Source: G963665925 sp963676345 (GTDB lineage Bacteria > Bacillota > Clostridia > Peptostreptococcales > Acidaminobacteraceae). From it: a stretch of 64,000 bases of DNA. Under the pieces are notes generated by a model. It did no database searches. It was not told the origin of the DNA and saw nothing but the letters and a program-made list of their open reading frames with translations. Both the position numbers and the translations under genes were made by a program. Below are positions 17,756 to 26,021 of this stretch, piece after piece (position 1 is the first letter of the stretch; the number at the start of each line of letters is the position of its first letter). The stretch lies in NCBI GenBank assembly GCA_963676345.2, contig CAXXTS010000006.1, forward strand, positions 372,001 to 436,000, written 5' to 3'.

Positions 17756-18783
17756 AAACTTATTTAAGGAATTTAGAACCCTATCTGATTGCTGAAACCG
17801 CGTATAGTTTTGAAGGCAGTAAAGAATATTTGATGAAGCAGACAATGGAGCTTTCTGATAAGGCAAACGCCATAAAATACCACTTAATGTTCAATACGGA
17901 TGAGTATGTTGTAAAGGCATATGACTTAAAAGAACTTTTAGATGATTGGCTTTTAGATGAGTCAGCGTGGTTTGAAGTGCTTACTGCAGCGAAACAAAAT
18001 GGCAAAGATGTTATTGTCCTTGCTGATGATATAGAATCGGTTCTTTTCTGTGAAAAAAATAATCATTTAGTGGATGCGATTGAAGTACATGCAGCTTGTA
18101 TTAATGACAAGCAGATTTTGGACAAGGCGATTCAGTTTGCAAGTGATTATGACAAAGTGATGATGCTTGGTATTAGTGGTTTTGAAATAGATGAGCTTCA
18201 GACGGTGATTGAATATATTAAAAATTGGAACATAGAGGATTTGCTCCTCATATATGGGTTTCAGAATTTTCCGACTAAGGTTGATGATATAAACTTATCA
18301 AAGATTCCATTATTCAAATCGCTGTTCGGATGTACAGTTGGATATGCTGACCATACTGAACATTCGAGTGCTTTAAAGGAACAGCTTATTGGGACATCCT
18401 ATGTGCTTGGGGCAAATATTCAGGAAGTACATTTTGTACTTGAAGAAGGTGAAAAGAGAACAGATGCGGTAACAGCTGTTGGGAATCAAAGACTTGAAAG
18501 TATTAAACGTATGCTTGAAGATATTAAAGTTAGTTTAGGTACTAAAGACTTGAGACTAAATGCTGGTGAAAAAAGTTATTTGAATTATAGAAAGGTACCT
18601 GTACTAAAAGAATCAGTCTCAAAAGGGGATAAGCTGACAGAGAAAAAAATTGCTTACAAAAGAGTAGAGATGCCAACCTATCAGCATAAATTTGGGGAAA
18701 TTGATGAATATGTAGGCATGTTGTTTCGAGATGATTATAATGAAGAAACTGAAATTCTATCAACTATGCTGAGTAAGGAGTGA
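17752..18783 (+). CDS. Divergent NeuB/SpsE-like synthase with SAF domain
   Basis: This 343-residue protein has the layout of sialic acid synthases: a TIM barrel and a C-terminal SAF/antifreeze-like domain (about residues 280-335). It keeps the glutamate of the first strand (AETA), the AIKY lysine, and both metal-binding histidines (GYADHT and EVHFVL). It has lost the usual NHNG motif, has an AACIND segment where PSGE is expected, and lacks the STGM loop. A normal NeuB is encoded at 28081-29076, so this is a second synthase with a changed substrate, or a protein that no longer catalyses. The pair with an SpsF-like gene mirrors spsE-spsF. Confidence 0.7.
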   Translation: MKTYLRNLEPYLIAETAYSFEGSKEYLMKQTMELSDKANAIKYHLMFNTDEYVVKAYDLKELLDDWLLDESAWFEVLTAAKQNGKDVIVLADDIESVLFCEKNNHLVDAIEVHAACINDKQILDKAIQFASDYDKVMMLGISGFEIDELQTVIEYIKNWNIEDLLLIYGFQNFPTKVDDINLSKIPLFKSLFGCTVGYADHTEHSSALKEQLIGTSYVLGANIQEVHFVLEEGEKRTDAVTAVGNQRLESIKRMLEDIKVSLGTKDLRLNAGEKSYLNYRKVPVLKESVSKGDKLTEKKIAYKRVEMPTYQHKFGEIDEYVGMLFRDDYNEETEILSTMLSKE

Positions 18784-18786
18784 AAA

Positions 18787-19800
18787 ATGGAAAGAATACT
18801 TATTACAGGTAATATGAGAAGTGGAACGACCTTTTTGGCGAATTTTTTGAACTCTCAAGAAGGAATCACGATTTTTAGAGATTCCTTCCACTCGTTAGCT
18901 GGTAAAATGCTTGGGAGTCCTACAAAGCTTTTAAAACTAGACTATAGTCAACCTATTAACGATAATGAAAAGAAGTATCTTCTTGAGAAAATTCATTATG
19001 GTTTTAAAATGCTGGGTAATATTGTAAGCTATAAGTTAAAGTTAAATCTGAATGATTTTGATACAATCGGTGAACTTTACAACATTATATTGGACTCTAT
19101 TTCTAAGGACGGAGATGTTGTTGTAGGACATAAAGTTACAGAATGTGAGTTAAATATTGAAAATATTGTTACTCAAACAGATGTAAAGGTTATTTACATC
19201 ATGCGAGATCCTAGAGATGTTGTTATGTCTTCTGTGAAGAAGTTTAAACAACCTTTGAACCATTATCTGGCAGGGTGGAAGAGACGCGTTGATCTTGTGG
19301 AAGAAGCCATGGACAATCCTCTTTGTATAGATAAAATTCTATTTGTTAAGTATGAAGATCTCATTTGTAATTCGCAAGCGTTGCGTGATAAACTGAGTGA
19401 TTTTTTAGGTGTGCCAATTACATATGATTTGAAAGTACTTAAAGATTTTAACAATGACTGGAACAACAATTCATCATATGGTGACATCAAGAATCTATAT
19501 GATGAAAATGCAGTTTATAGATGGAAAAAGAATTTTACAGAGGATGTGAAATATATTCAGGATGAAACTTTGGACTACTTAAGTCGCTTTGGGTATGATC
19601 TTGAGTTTTATGCTGAAGACGAGGAACAAGAAGATGAGATTTTAAATGTAGATTCAGAATTGTTGTCAGATGGTGAATGTGGAATGATTGGCGAAGATGA
19701 AATCCTGAATTATATTGAAGAAATGAATTCAAAGCTTGAATCTATGATAGAAGAAAACAAGTGCGTCATAGAAAAAATAAAAAATTCTAACAAAGAGTAA
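18787..19800 (+). CDS. PAPS-dependent sulfotransferase-like protein
   Basis: The N-terminal motif GNMRSGTTFLANFL (residues 8-21) is the 5'-phosphosulfate loop of sulfotransferases, and YIMRDPRDVVMSSVKK (about residues 137-152) is the 3'-phosphate loop. The enzyme should move sulfate from PAPS to a sugar or protein hydroxyl. The C-terminal 60 residues are very acidic and probably coiled, beyond the catalytic domain. It is the last gene of the glycosylation operon, 4 bp after the NeuB-like gene, and its stop overlaps the flaG SigD promoter. Sulfation of a flagellar glycan is inferred from context only. Confidence 0.8.
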   Translation: MERILITGNMRSGTTFLANFLNSQEGITIFRDSFHSLAGKMLGSPTKLLKLDYSQPINDNEKKYLLEKIHYGFKMLGNIVSYKLKLNLNDFDTIGELYNIILDSISKDGDVVVGHKVTECELNIENIVTQTDVKVIYIMRDPRDVVMSSVKKFKQPLNHYLAGWKRRVDLVEEAMDNPLCIDKILFVKYEDLICNSQALRDKLSDFLGVPITYDLKVLKDFNNDWNNNSSYGDIKNLYDENAVYRWKKNFTEDVKYIQDETLDYLSRFGYDLEFYAEDEEQEDEILNVDSELLSDGECGMIGEDEILNYIEEMNSKLESMIEENKCVIEKIKNSNKE

Positions 19801-19825
19801 ACCTTTGCCCGAAATTTGTCGATAT
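19798..19825 (+). promoter_or_regulatory. Sigma-28 (SigD) promoter of flaG-fliD-fliS
   Basis: TAAA at 19798-19801 and GTCGATAT at 19818-19825 are 16 bp apart, with one mismatch in the -10 box. The -35 overlaps the stop codon of the sulfotransferase gene. It is 35 bp ahead of the flaG start. Confidence 0.8.
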
Positions 19826-19859
19826 TAATAGTATAAGAATATGCATGGAGGCGAATGTA

Positions 19860-20234
19860 ATGAAAATTGATGGATTAAACATGAATACTGTATCTTCTAT
19901 TAAGGGTGCGGACATGGCTTCTAAAGCATTAGAAACGGGTGACATAAAATTACATGAAATAGGACAGGACAGTCCCGATATCGAAAATGCAAATGAAGTG
20001 GATGAAATGTCAGATGAACTTATTGATAATAGTGTAAAGCAGGCTAATAAAGCCCTTGAAGCTTATGATAAGGTCATCGAAAGAAGTGTACATGAGAAAA
20101 CAAAAACAATGATGTATGTATTAAAAGACACGAAAACAAAAGAAGTAATACGTGAGTTTCCACCTAAAAAAATTCAAGACATGATTGCCAAAATGTGGGA
20201 ATTAGCGGGTCTTTTTGTTGACGAAAAAGCGTAA
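19860..20234 (+). CDS. flaG: FlaG family protein
   Basis: This 124-residue protein has a variable N-terminus and the FlaG core (EKTKTMMYVLKDTKTKEVIREFPPKKIQDM) at about residues 75-105. FlaG is thought to limit filament length or take part in filament growth, and normally lies directly before fliD, as here. The ATG at 19860 follows GGAGG at 8 bp; an in-frame ATG at 19845 overlaps that ribosome site and is unlikely. Confidence 0.9.
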   Translation: MKIDGLNMNTVSSIKGADMASKALETGDIKLHEIGQDSPDIENANEVDEMSDELIDNSVKQANKALEAYDKVIERSVHEKTKTMMYVLKDTKTKEVIREFPPKKIQDMIAKMWELAGLFVDEKA

Positions 20235-20262
20235 AGGGTCTAACCAAAAGAGGTGATTGGTT

Positions 20263-22137
20263 GTGTCAATAACTAGAATAACTGGTATTACAAGTGGCCT
20301 CGACACCGATTCATTAGTTAAAGATTTAATGGATATCGAAAAACTGAAAATTGATAAGGCTGAACGTAAAAAAATCTATTTGGAATGGCAACAGGACGCG
20401 TATCGCGAAGTGATTGACAGCTTAAAAGCTTTTCAAGGGGAGTACTTTGATTATTTAAATCCGGATACAAACTTGCGCTCATCAAGCGCTTTTGGAGAGT
20501 TTGCGGAGAGTACTCAAGTTGCTGGAGAAGATGTCACATATGTATCTGTAACAGGGACAATGGGTATACAAAATTACAATCATACGATTGAAAGCATATC
20601 ACAGATTGCTACCCGTGATGAATGGAGAACTGATGCGACAGCTATAGGCAATTTGAGTGGTGAAACGATTGATTTTGGAAGCTTACCAGATGAAATTGAA
20701 TTTAGTTTGACAATCGATGATAGTACAAAAGTGCTTACAGTGGATACATCTTCAGCCAATAATATGAACAAACTTGTCACAGCGATTGATGATGCAATCA
20801 CTGCAGCGTTCGGTTCCGATTATGCAGGCGTGGTGCGGGAATCCGATTCGGGAGATTCTATTGATTTTAGGCTGGACGGCAGTGAAGTCACTATACTGGC
20901 TACTATGGATAACGAAGCTGACCTAGAATGGTTAGGCTTTGAATCGGGCGCGTCATCTGATGATTACAAGAGTCAAGGTATCGGAACGCTGTTAAACATG
21001 AGTGAAGTTGAGTTTAATGAATTATCAATCAATGATGTGCATTTATCATCTTTAGGCTTAACTGTTGAAAGTACATTAAGTGAAGTTGAAGAGGTAATAT
21101 CGTCTAATAATACAATCAATGCAGACTTTTATTACAGTGAAATGAGTGATTCATTTTCACTTATTTCTAAAGAATACGGTTCAGCAAATGATATTTCAAT
21201 GAGTGCAACATTTATGACAAAGTTTGGATTCGTCGACGATGTAGCGCATCACGATGAAGGTAAGAATGCAATTCTTGAACTGGATGGTACCACTGTCATT
21301 AAGTCGTCAAACATCTTTACAATAGAGGGTGTTAAGTACGAGTTAAATAGTGTTTATGATGGCGCAGAAGGCGACATTGATATTAATGTTGAAAATGATA
21401 TTGATGCAGTTAAAGAAAAGATTCAGTCATTTGTAGAGACTTACAATGGCTTAATTGAAACACTCAATGGCAAGGTTGACGAAGTGCGCGACTATGACTA
21501 TGATCCTTTGACAGATGAGGAAAAGGAAGCTTTGTCAGATGAAGAAGTTGAGAAGTGGGAACGTTATGCAAAACTGGGCATATTGCATAATGATTCTGTT
21601 ATTTCAACAATGCTAAGTTCAATGCGAACAGCTTTATATGAGTCTGTTGAAGGCGTTGGTCGTTCACTATCAGACATTGGCATACAGACTTCAACCAACT
21701 ATAAAGATGGTGGAAAACTCGTTATAGATGATGACGAGTTAACAGAGGCCCTTGAAAATAACTTTGAAGAGGTTGTGGATTTATTTACAAGCACTTCAGA
21801 CAAAGAATATCTGGATTCGGACAATGCATCAGAACGCTATCAAGAAAATGGCATTGCAAACCGATTAAATGACATATTGCAAAATGCAGTTCGTACAACA
21901 CGTGACGCTGGAGGACTTAAAGGAACATTGCTCGAAAAGGCAGGTCTAACGGGAGACGTCACTGAATTTGAAAACAGTTTTACAGAAAAAATAACTGATT
22001 ATGAAGACCGTATTGATTCCCTTTGGGAGTCGTATTACGATAAGGAAGACGCGTTATATCTCAGATTTGCAAACATGGAAGCTGCACTTGCTGAACTGCA
22101 ATCGCAAAGCAGTTCTCTTGCGTCGACTTTGGGCTAA
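20263..22137 (+). CDS. fliD: Flagellar filament cap protein FliD
   Basis: FliD forms the pentameric cap under which flagellin folds at the filament tip. The N-terminus ITGITSGLDTDSLVKDLM is diagnostic. The C-terminal coiled region (YEDRIDSLWESYYDKEDALYLRFANMEAALAELQSQSSSL) is the FliD_C end. It has 624 residues, somewhat longer than the common 450-500. The start is probably the GTG at 20263, which has AGAGGTG 7 bp upstream; a TTG at 20257 sits too close to it. It is 28 bp after flaG and 12 bp before the next gene. Confidence 0.94.
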   Translation: MSITRITGITSGLDTDSLVKDLMDIEKLKIDKAERKKIYLEWQQDAYREVIDSLKAFQGEYFDYLNPDTNLRSSSAFGEFAESTQVAGEDVTYVSVTGTMGIQNYNHTIESISQIATRDEWRTDATAIGNLSGETIDFGSLPDEIEFSLTIDDSTKVLTVDTSSANNMNKLVTAIDDAITAAFGSDYAGVVRESDSGDSIDFRLDGSEVTILATMDNEADLEWLGFESGASSDDYKSQGIGTLLNMSEVEFNELSINDVHLSSLGLTVESTLSEVEEVISSNNTINADFYYSEMSDSFSLISKEYGSANDISMSATFMTKFGFVDDVAHHDEGKNAILELDGTTVIKSSNIFTIEGVKYELNSVYDGAEGDIDINVENDIDAVKEKIQSFVETYNGLIETLNGKVDEVRDYDYDPLTDEEKEALSDEEVEKWERYAKLGILHNDSVISTMLSSMRTALYESVEGVGRSLSDIGIQTSTNYKDGGKLVIDDDELTEALENNFEEVVDLFTSTSDKEYLDSDNASERYQENGIANRLNDILQNAVRTTRDAGGLKGTLLEKAGLTGDVTEFENSFTEKITDYEDRIDSLWESYYDKEDALYLRFANMEAALAELQSQSSSLASTLG

Positions 22138-22149
22138 TAAGGTGATGAA

Positions 22150-22521
22150 ATGGCAACTGGAAAAGAAGTAATCGACGGGTATCTTAAACTAAGCGATATA
22201 ATGTTCCAAGCGCTTAAAGCTAGAAAATATCGTATATTTGAAATGACTTTAGCTGAACGCAGGAAGCTGATAGAGTTGGTTGAAAAGAGGGATTCACTTT
22301 TCTGTGAATATGATGCAGAACAAAAAGCGATTTGGCGTCATAAAATTCAGGAATATGATCAGCGCATCGAATCAGAAATGAAGCTCTTTAAAAGCGAACT
22401 TGAGCATGATCTTAATAAAGTGCATGCCTCAAAGGTTAAACTTAGAAAGCATGCGAATGTCAAGAATTACTATTCTAAGAATTACGGTAAGCACGGTTCA
22501 ATTATAGATAGATTGAAATAA
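22150..22521 (+). CDS. FliT-like flagellar export chaperone
   Basis: This 123-residue, highly charged helical protein lies between fliD and fliS, where B. subtilis has fliS and fliT. Its pattern (helix with MTLAERRKLIELVEKRD, then a long amphipathic helix) fits FliT, the chaperone of FliD. The C-terminal 30 residues are basic. FliT proteins are poorly conserved, so the call rests on size, helix content and place. Confidence 0.65.
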   Translation: MATGKEVIDGYLKLSDIMFQALKARKYRIFEMTLAERRKLIELVEKRDSLFCEYDAEQKAIWRHKIQEYDQRIESEMKLFKSELEHDLNKVHASKVKLRKHANVKNYYSKNYGKHGSIIDRLK

Positions 22522-22541
22522 GAGTTGGAAAGGAGTTCATC

Positions 22542-23018
22542 ATGGCTGTACTTAATCCATATAACTATGCGAAACCCAAAGGTGCCTTGAAAAGAGGTAA
22601 TTTAGGAACCAATATGAGCGAAAGGGCAGTTATAAAAAATCGTCCTATCAAAGCCGTAAATAACGATCAGTATTTAGAGCAGAAGGTGATGTCTTCTTCG
22701 CCTGAAGGTTTGACACTTATGCTTTATGAAGGCGCTTTGAAATTTATTAGACAAGCAAAATTCTTTAACGAAGAAAAAAATATTGAGAAGACATCCAATG
22801 CGATTATTCGTGCGGAAGCAATTTATAGTGAGCTTCAGTCGACCCTGAACTTAGACTATCCAATTGGGAAAGAGTTAGACAGACTTTATGATTATGTAAT
22901 CCGAAGATTAACAGAAGCCAATCTAAAGAAAGACAGTGAAATTCTAATTGAAGTTGAGGGTATGACTGAAGAGTTTAGAGATACATGGAAAGAGGCAATG
23001 AAAAAAGTGGGCAAGTAA
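22542..23018 (+). CDS. fliS: Flagellin export chaperone FliS
   Basis: FliS binds the disordered C-terminus of flagellin and keeps it monomeric before export. The core from about residue 45 (YLEQKVMSSSPEGLTLMLYEGALKFIRQA) matches the family closely. Before it is an unusual basic extension of about 45 residues with several Asn-Pro-Tyr and Lys-rich segments, giving 158 residues against about 130. The ATG at 22542 has AAAGGAG upstream, so the extension is probably real; no internal start is better placed. Confidence 0.92.
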   Translation: MAVLNPYNYAKPKGALKRGNLGTNMSERAVIKNRPIKAVNNDQYLEQKVMSSSPEGLTLMLYEGALKFIRQAKFFNEEKNIEKTSNAIIRAEAIYSELQSTLNLDYPIGKELDRLYDYVIRRLTEANLKKDSEILIEVEGMTEEFRDTWKEAMKKVGK

Positions 23019-23043
23019 AAGAGGGTTAGGTAAGGTTCAAAAT

Positions 23044-23679
23044 ATGGATCAGATAATAATAATTGGCTATGGTGGACATGCAAAAGTCATCCAAGATTGC
23101 ATAAATGCAAGAGGTGTATCCAGTGTAATTGGTTATATTGACATTAAAGACCATAAAGCTGACATATCCTATCTTGGATCTGATGATAATATTGAATTCA
23201 TTGTAAACAGATACCCCAATGCTCAATATATAATTGGCATTGGGGATATACCGTTAAGGAGAAAAATTATACGCTATTATGAGGCGTATAATATCAGATT
23301 TGCTAAAGTGATTCATCCTTCAGCTGTGATTAGCCCATCCGTTGAAATTGGAAATGGAACGGTTGTGTTTCCACGAGCTGTTGTTAATGCATCTTCAATC
23401 ATTGGTGCACATTGTATTTTGAATACAGGGTCAATTGTTGAGCACGATAATATGTTGGGTGAAAATGTACATATGGGACCAGGAACAACAACAGGCGGAC
23501 AGGTCAAGATAGGAACTGATACTCTGGTTGGTATTGGTTCGAGCGTAAAGAATAATGTTTCTATTGGAAAAGCAAGCATAGTGGGGTGTGGAACTGTAGT
23601 GGTTAAGGATGTTCCGGGCTATGTAGTTGTATATGGAGTTCCGGCAAAATTAAGAAAAATGACAAAATCCAATATGTAA
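23044..23679 (+). CDS. NeuD/PglD-like sugar O- or N-acyltransferase (candidate LegH)
   Basis: The N-terminal part has a Rossmann-like GYGGHAKVIQDC motif (residues 8-19). The C-terminal half is a left-handed parallel beta helix of hexapeptide repeats, about residues 90-195. This is the NeuD/PglD build. In legionaminic acid synthesis LegH acetylates the C4 amine made by LegC, and this is the only hexapeptide acyltransferase in the window. It follows fliS by 25 bp in the flaG transcript, so one step of sugar synthesis seems to be placed under the same SigD promoter as the filament cap. Confidence 0.82.
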   Translation: MDQIIIIGYGGHAKVIQDCINARGVSSVIGYIDIKDHKADISYLGSDDNIEFIVNRYPNAQYIIGIGDIPLRRKIIRYYEAYNIRFAKVIHPSAVISPSVEIGNGTVVFPRAVVNASSIIGAHCILNTGSIVEHDNMLGENVHMGPGTTTGGQVKIGTDTLVGIGSSVKNNVSIGKASIVGCGTVVVKDVPGYVVVYGVPAKLRKMTKSNM

Positions 23680-23780
23680 CAAATATTATCCATCTACCGT
23701 TACAATCCTTTGAATAGTGGTATATTTATACTAAAGCAGTGTAGAAGTATAGTTGTATACCCATAAGGGGAGATGACATT

Positions 23781-24242
23781 ATGGACGTAAAAGCTGGAAT
23801 ACAGAAATTAATAGAGATATCTTCATATAAACTTCAAATTATGCAAGAGAAATCCCAGCTTATTGATGATGAAACCTATTTTACTAAGCAGGATGCCTTG
23901 AGTGAGATTGATGCAGCTGAACAAATTAAGGGTGTTTTAGAAGAGAAACTCCTTGCCCTAGATATTGAGTTTCTCAAGTTTTATGAGAATGTTCTTGAAA
24001 GAGAGGGCATTTCAAACCTCTCCGATATAGATACACATGAGCACCCCGCTCTCAAAGACTTAAAAGAGACGGTAGAAAAAATCAAGTCTCTGGAATTGCA
24101 GATTGAGTCATCTGAAGAGAGTCTTGCAAGTCTGCGCACTGAAGAAAACAAGGCACTTAGTATAAAATTTCTCATTAGAAAGCAGGGGCGACGTGTTGCA
24201 GACACTTATAAAAAGCAAATGACTCAGAGAAAGTCTGAATAA
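23781..24242 (+). CDS. Coiled-coil protein of unknown function, possibly flagellar chaperone
   Basis: This 153-residue protein is nearly all helix, with heptad-like stretches at about residues 5-55 and 85-125 and a basic C-terminus (RKQGRRVADTYKKQ). It resembles FlgN/FliT chaperones in size and makeup, but I see no diagnostic motif. It has a good ribosome site (AAGGGGAG) and is the last gene of the flagellar block, followed by a terminator at 24287-24329. Confidence 0.7.
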   Translation: MDVKAGIQKLIEISSYKLQIMQEKSQLIDDETYFTKQDALSEIDAAEQIKGVLEEKLLALDIEFLKFYENVLEREGISNLSDIDTHEHPALKDLKETVEKIKSLELQIESSEESLASLRTEENKALSIKFLIRKQGRRVADTYKKQMTQRKSE

Positions 24243-24286
24243 GCAATTTGCAAGTCCTTATTGTGAGATTGCCCTTAGTTCAAGAT

Positions 24287-24329
24287 AATCCAGAAGTTCA
24301 CGTAAGTTTAACGTTGACTTCTGGATTTT
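24287..24329 (+). terminator. Intrinsic terminator ending the flagellar block
   Basis: AATCCAGAAGT (24287-24297) pairs with ACTTCTGGATT (24317-24327), 11 bp without mismatch. An inner ACGT/ACGT pairing closes the loop and TTT follows. Confidence 0.8.
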
Positions 24330-24383
24330 AACGTTAAAACGCTTGAAAAACCACATGTATATTAAAGAAAAACCATAAGGTGT

Positions 24384-24414
24384 GTTTATCGCCTCTAGAG
24401 TCGGGTATTATAAT
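24384..24414 (+). promoter_or_regulatory. Promoter of raiA: SigB-like and vegetative boxes overlap
   Basis: GTTTAT (24384-24389) and GGGTAT (24403-24408) are 13 bp apart, close to the general-stress SigB consensus GTTTAA-N13-15-GGGTAT. TATAAT at 24409-24414 directly follows and could serve a vegetative promoter with a weak -35. In B. subtilis the same gene (yvyD/hpf) is under SigB and SigH control. Confidence 0.5.
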
Positions 24415-24572
24415 GGATACAAAAGTCAGCAAAGGAGGCGTTTCATTCAAATAGATAATAGACATTTTCACAGATCAAGTCAGGCAAAACGGCCTGATTT
24501 TATATTTTTTACATCCTGAGATCGAGTACAAAATTAGAAACATTTCAGGGAATTGTGGAAGGAGCTGACTCT
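24415..24572 (+). promoter_or_regulatory. Leader of raiA with orphan ribosome site and internal terminator
   Basis: The leader of about 150 nt holds a strong Shine-Dalgarno sequence AAAGGAGG (24431-24438) with no ATG, GTG or TTG at proper distance. CGCCTC at 24390-24395 pairs with GAGGCG at 24435-24440 and covers that site. A terminator (24480-24510) follows before the true raiA start. The whole may be an attenuator or produce a small RNA of about 90 nt. Confidence 0.45.
24480..24510 (+). terminator. Terminator inside the raiA leader
   Basis: TCAGGC (24480-24485) pairs with GCCTGA (24492-24497), followed by TTTTATATTTTTT. It lies between the promoter and the raiA start, so it should act as an attenuator. 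Confidence 0.7.
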
Positions 24573-25112
24573 ATGAAAGTAATCGTAACTGGCCGAAACA
24601 TGCAGGTTAGAGACTCGCTGGTTGAACAGGTGGAAAGTAAGCTGACCAAGTTCGAGAGATACTTCCGCAGCGATATTGAAATCCATGCTACGTTTAGTCA
24701 CCAAAAAACAGACCAAATTGTTGAAATTACCATTCCAATTAAGAATGGAGCAACCATAAGAGCAGAAGAACGCTCGAAAGATATGGAAACTTCTATTGAT
24801 TTGGCAGTCGACAAGTTGGCAAGACAGATCACAAAGCATAAGACAAAACTGGAAAAGCGCTACCGCGGCCATGAAACGATTCGTTTTGAACAAATTCCAT
24901 CGGCAGCACAGGAGGAACTTGAAGGTCCGCAAATTGTGAGAAATAAAAAGTTCTTCATGAAGCCTATGGATGCAGAAGAAGCGGCAATGCAGATGGAACT
25001 GCTGGGCCACTCATTCTTCGTTTTTAGAAATAGAGACACAGAAGAAATGAATGTCATTTATGCAAGAAAGGATGGTAAGTTCGGTTTAATTGAACCGGAA
25101 AACATGGAGTAA
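24573..25112 (+). CDS. raiA: Long-form ribosome hibernation promoting factor
   Basis: The 179-residue protein begins MKVIVTGRNMQVRDSLVEQVE and has the N-terminal ribosome-binding domain (to about residue 100). The C-terminal domain (from about residue 120, IVRNKKFFMKPMDAEEAAMQMELLGHSFFVF) makes dimers and so 100S ribosomes. This is the long HPF (YvyD) of Firmicutes. The ATG at 24573 has AAGGAG 8 bp upstream; the GTG at 24555 overlaps that site. In B. subtilis secA follows directly, but here an 8-kb block intervenes. Confidence 0.95.
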   Translation: MKVIVTGRNMQVRDSLVEQVESKLTKFERYFRSDIEIHATFSHQKTDQIVEITIPIKNGATIRAEERSKDMETSIDLAVDKLARQITKHKTKLEKRYRGHETIRFEQIPSAAQEELEGPQIVRNKKFFMKPMDAEEAAMQMELLGHSFFVFRNRDTEEMNVIYARKDGKFGLIEPENME

Positions 25113-25126
25113 CATAAATTTGGAAT

Positions 25127-25158
25127 TAAGAGGGCTGTTAAAAGCAGCCCTCTCTTAT
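25127..25158 (+). terminator. Intrinsic terminator of raiA
   Basis: AGAGGGCTG (25129-25137) pairs with CAGCCCTCT (25145-25153) around a 7-nt loop. The T tail is short. Confidence 0.8.
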
Positions 25159-25195
25159 GTATAAAAGATATTATGCTATTAAGTTCGAACAGTGG

Positions 25196-25240
25196 GTGTG
25201 GCAAATAAATCTTATGATTTATTTGCCACACTTTTGTGTT
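25196..25240 (+). terminator. Second, long terminator hairpin after raiA
   Basis: A perfect 16-bp stem (25196-25211 with 25216-25231) with a 4-nt loop is followed by TTTTGTGTT. It separates raiA from the converging minus-strand sugar operon. The rest of the 228-bp gap shows nothing else. Confidence 0.8.
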
Positions 25241-25340
25241 CCAAGTTAATAAGATATTTCTTATTGCTAATTTTGTATGAAAAAAACCAAACTTTGCTTT
25301 AATTATTCTATAAACCGATAAGTGTTTATTATAAGAGTCT

Positions 25341-26021
25341 CTAGAAATTTATGTTTGCTCTTAAAAGTTCAAAGGCCTCAGCTGCTTCATAACCACACTG
25401 AGATCCCCTTAAGTAGGCTAGACTTTTGATTGTTTTTCTGCTTCTAGGGAAAGGGAAAGATCCAACTTCGCTTTTGTAGATATCCATTATATTCAATTTT
25501 TTTTCAAGATAGTCACTAATATTGAAATATACATTCGGATTAAAGTTTGACGCAGTTGTATCTATATTAAAATCTGTCTCTGAAAGAGTTTCATAATAGA
25601 GAACTTTCTCAATAAAGGGATAGCGAAACCATTTTGTGCAACTAATTGTCGCTTCTGCGATTAATTTGTGATCTGTATGAACATCGTTGCAGAAGGGTAT
25701 AAAGATAATATTAGGTTGAAGCTCACTGAATACTTTTGAAATTTTCCCTACTAAGTCGCTTTTTGATAGTTCATCGACTCGAGCGGTTGGTATTTCCAAG
25801 CGTATTACTTGTTCAAAATTATACATTTTGGAGACTAAATCAATTTCATTATTTCTGGATTTTATTCTATCCTTCGAAAATCCGTATTTTTCAAAAATAT
25901 CGGTCACGATCATCCAATTGATTGTATAACCTTTATTTTTAAGCAACAATAGTGTACCACCACAACCGAGTGTCTCGTCATCGGGGTGTGGTGTTACAAC
26001 TAAAATGGACTTTGTACTCAT
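25341..26021 (-). CDS. PIG-L (LmbE) family deacetylase
   Basis: This 226-residue protein has both metal-binding motifs of the PIG-L family: HPDDE at residues 12-16 and HTDH at about residues 119-122. The family removes N-acetyl groups from GlcNAc-containing compounds. It overlaps the formyltransferase gene by 4 bp, so deacetylation and N-formylation probably act in sequence on the same sugar. It is the last gene of the minus-strand cassette. The substrate is not known. Confidence 0.85.
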   Translation of the reverse strand: MSTKSILVVTPHPDDETLGCGGTLLLLKNKGYTINWMIVTDIFEKYGFSKDRIKSRNNEIDLVSKMYNFEQVIRLEIPTARVDELSKSDLVGKISKVFSELQPNIIFIPFCNDVHTDHKLIAEATISCTKWFRYPFIEKVLYYETLSETDFNIDTTASNFNPNVYFNISDYLEKKLNIMDIYKSEVGSFPFPRSRKTIKSLAYLRGSQCGYEAAEAFELLRANINF

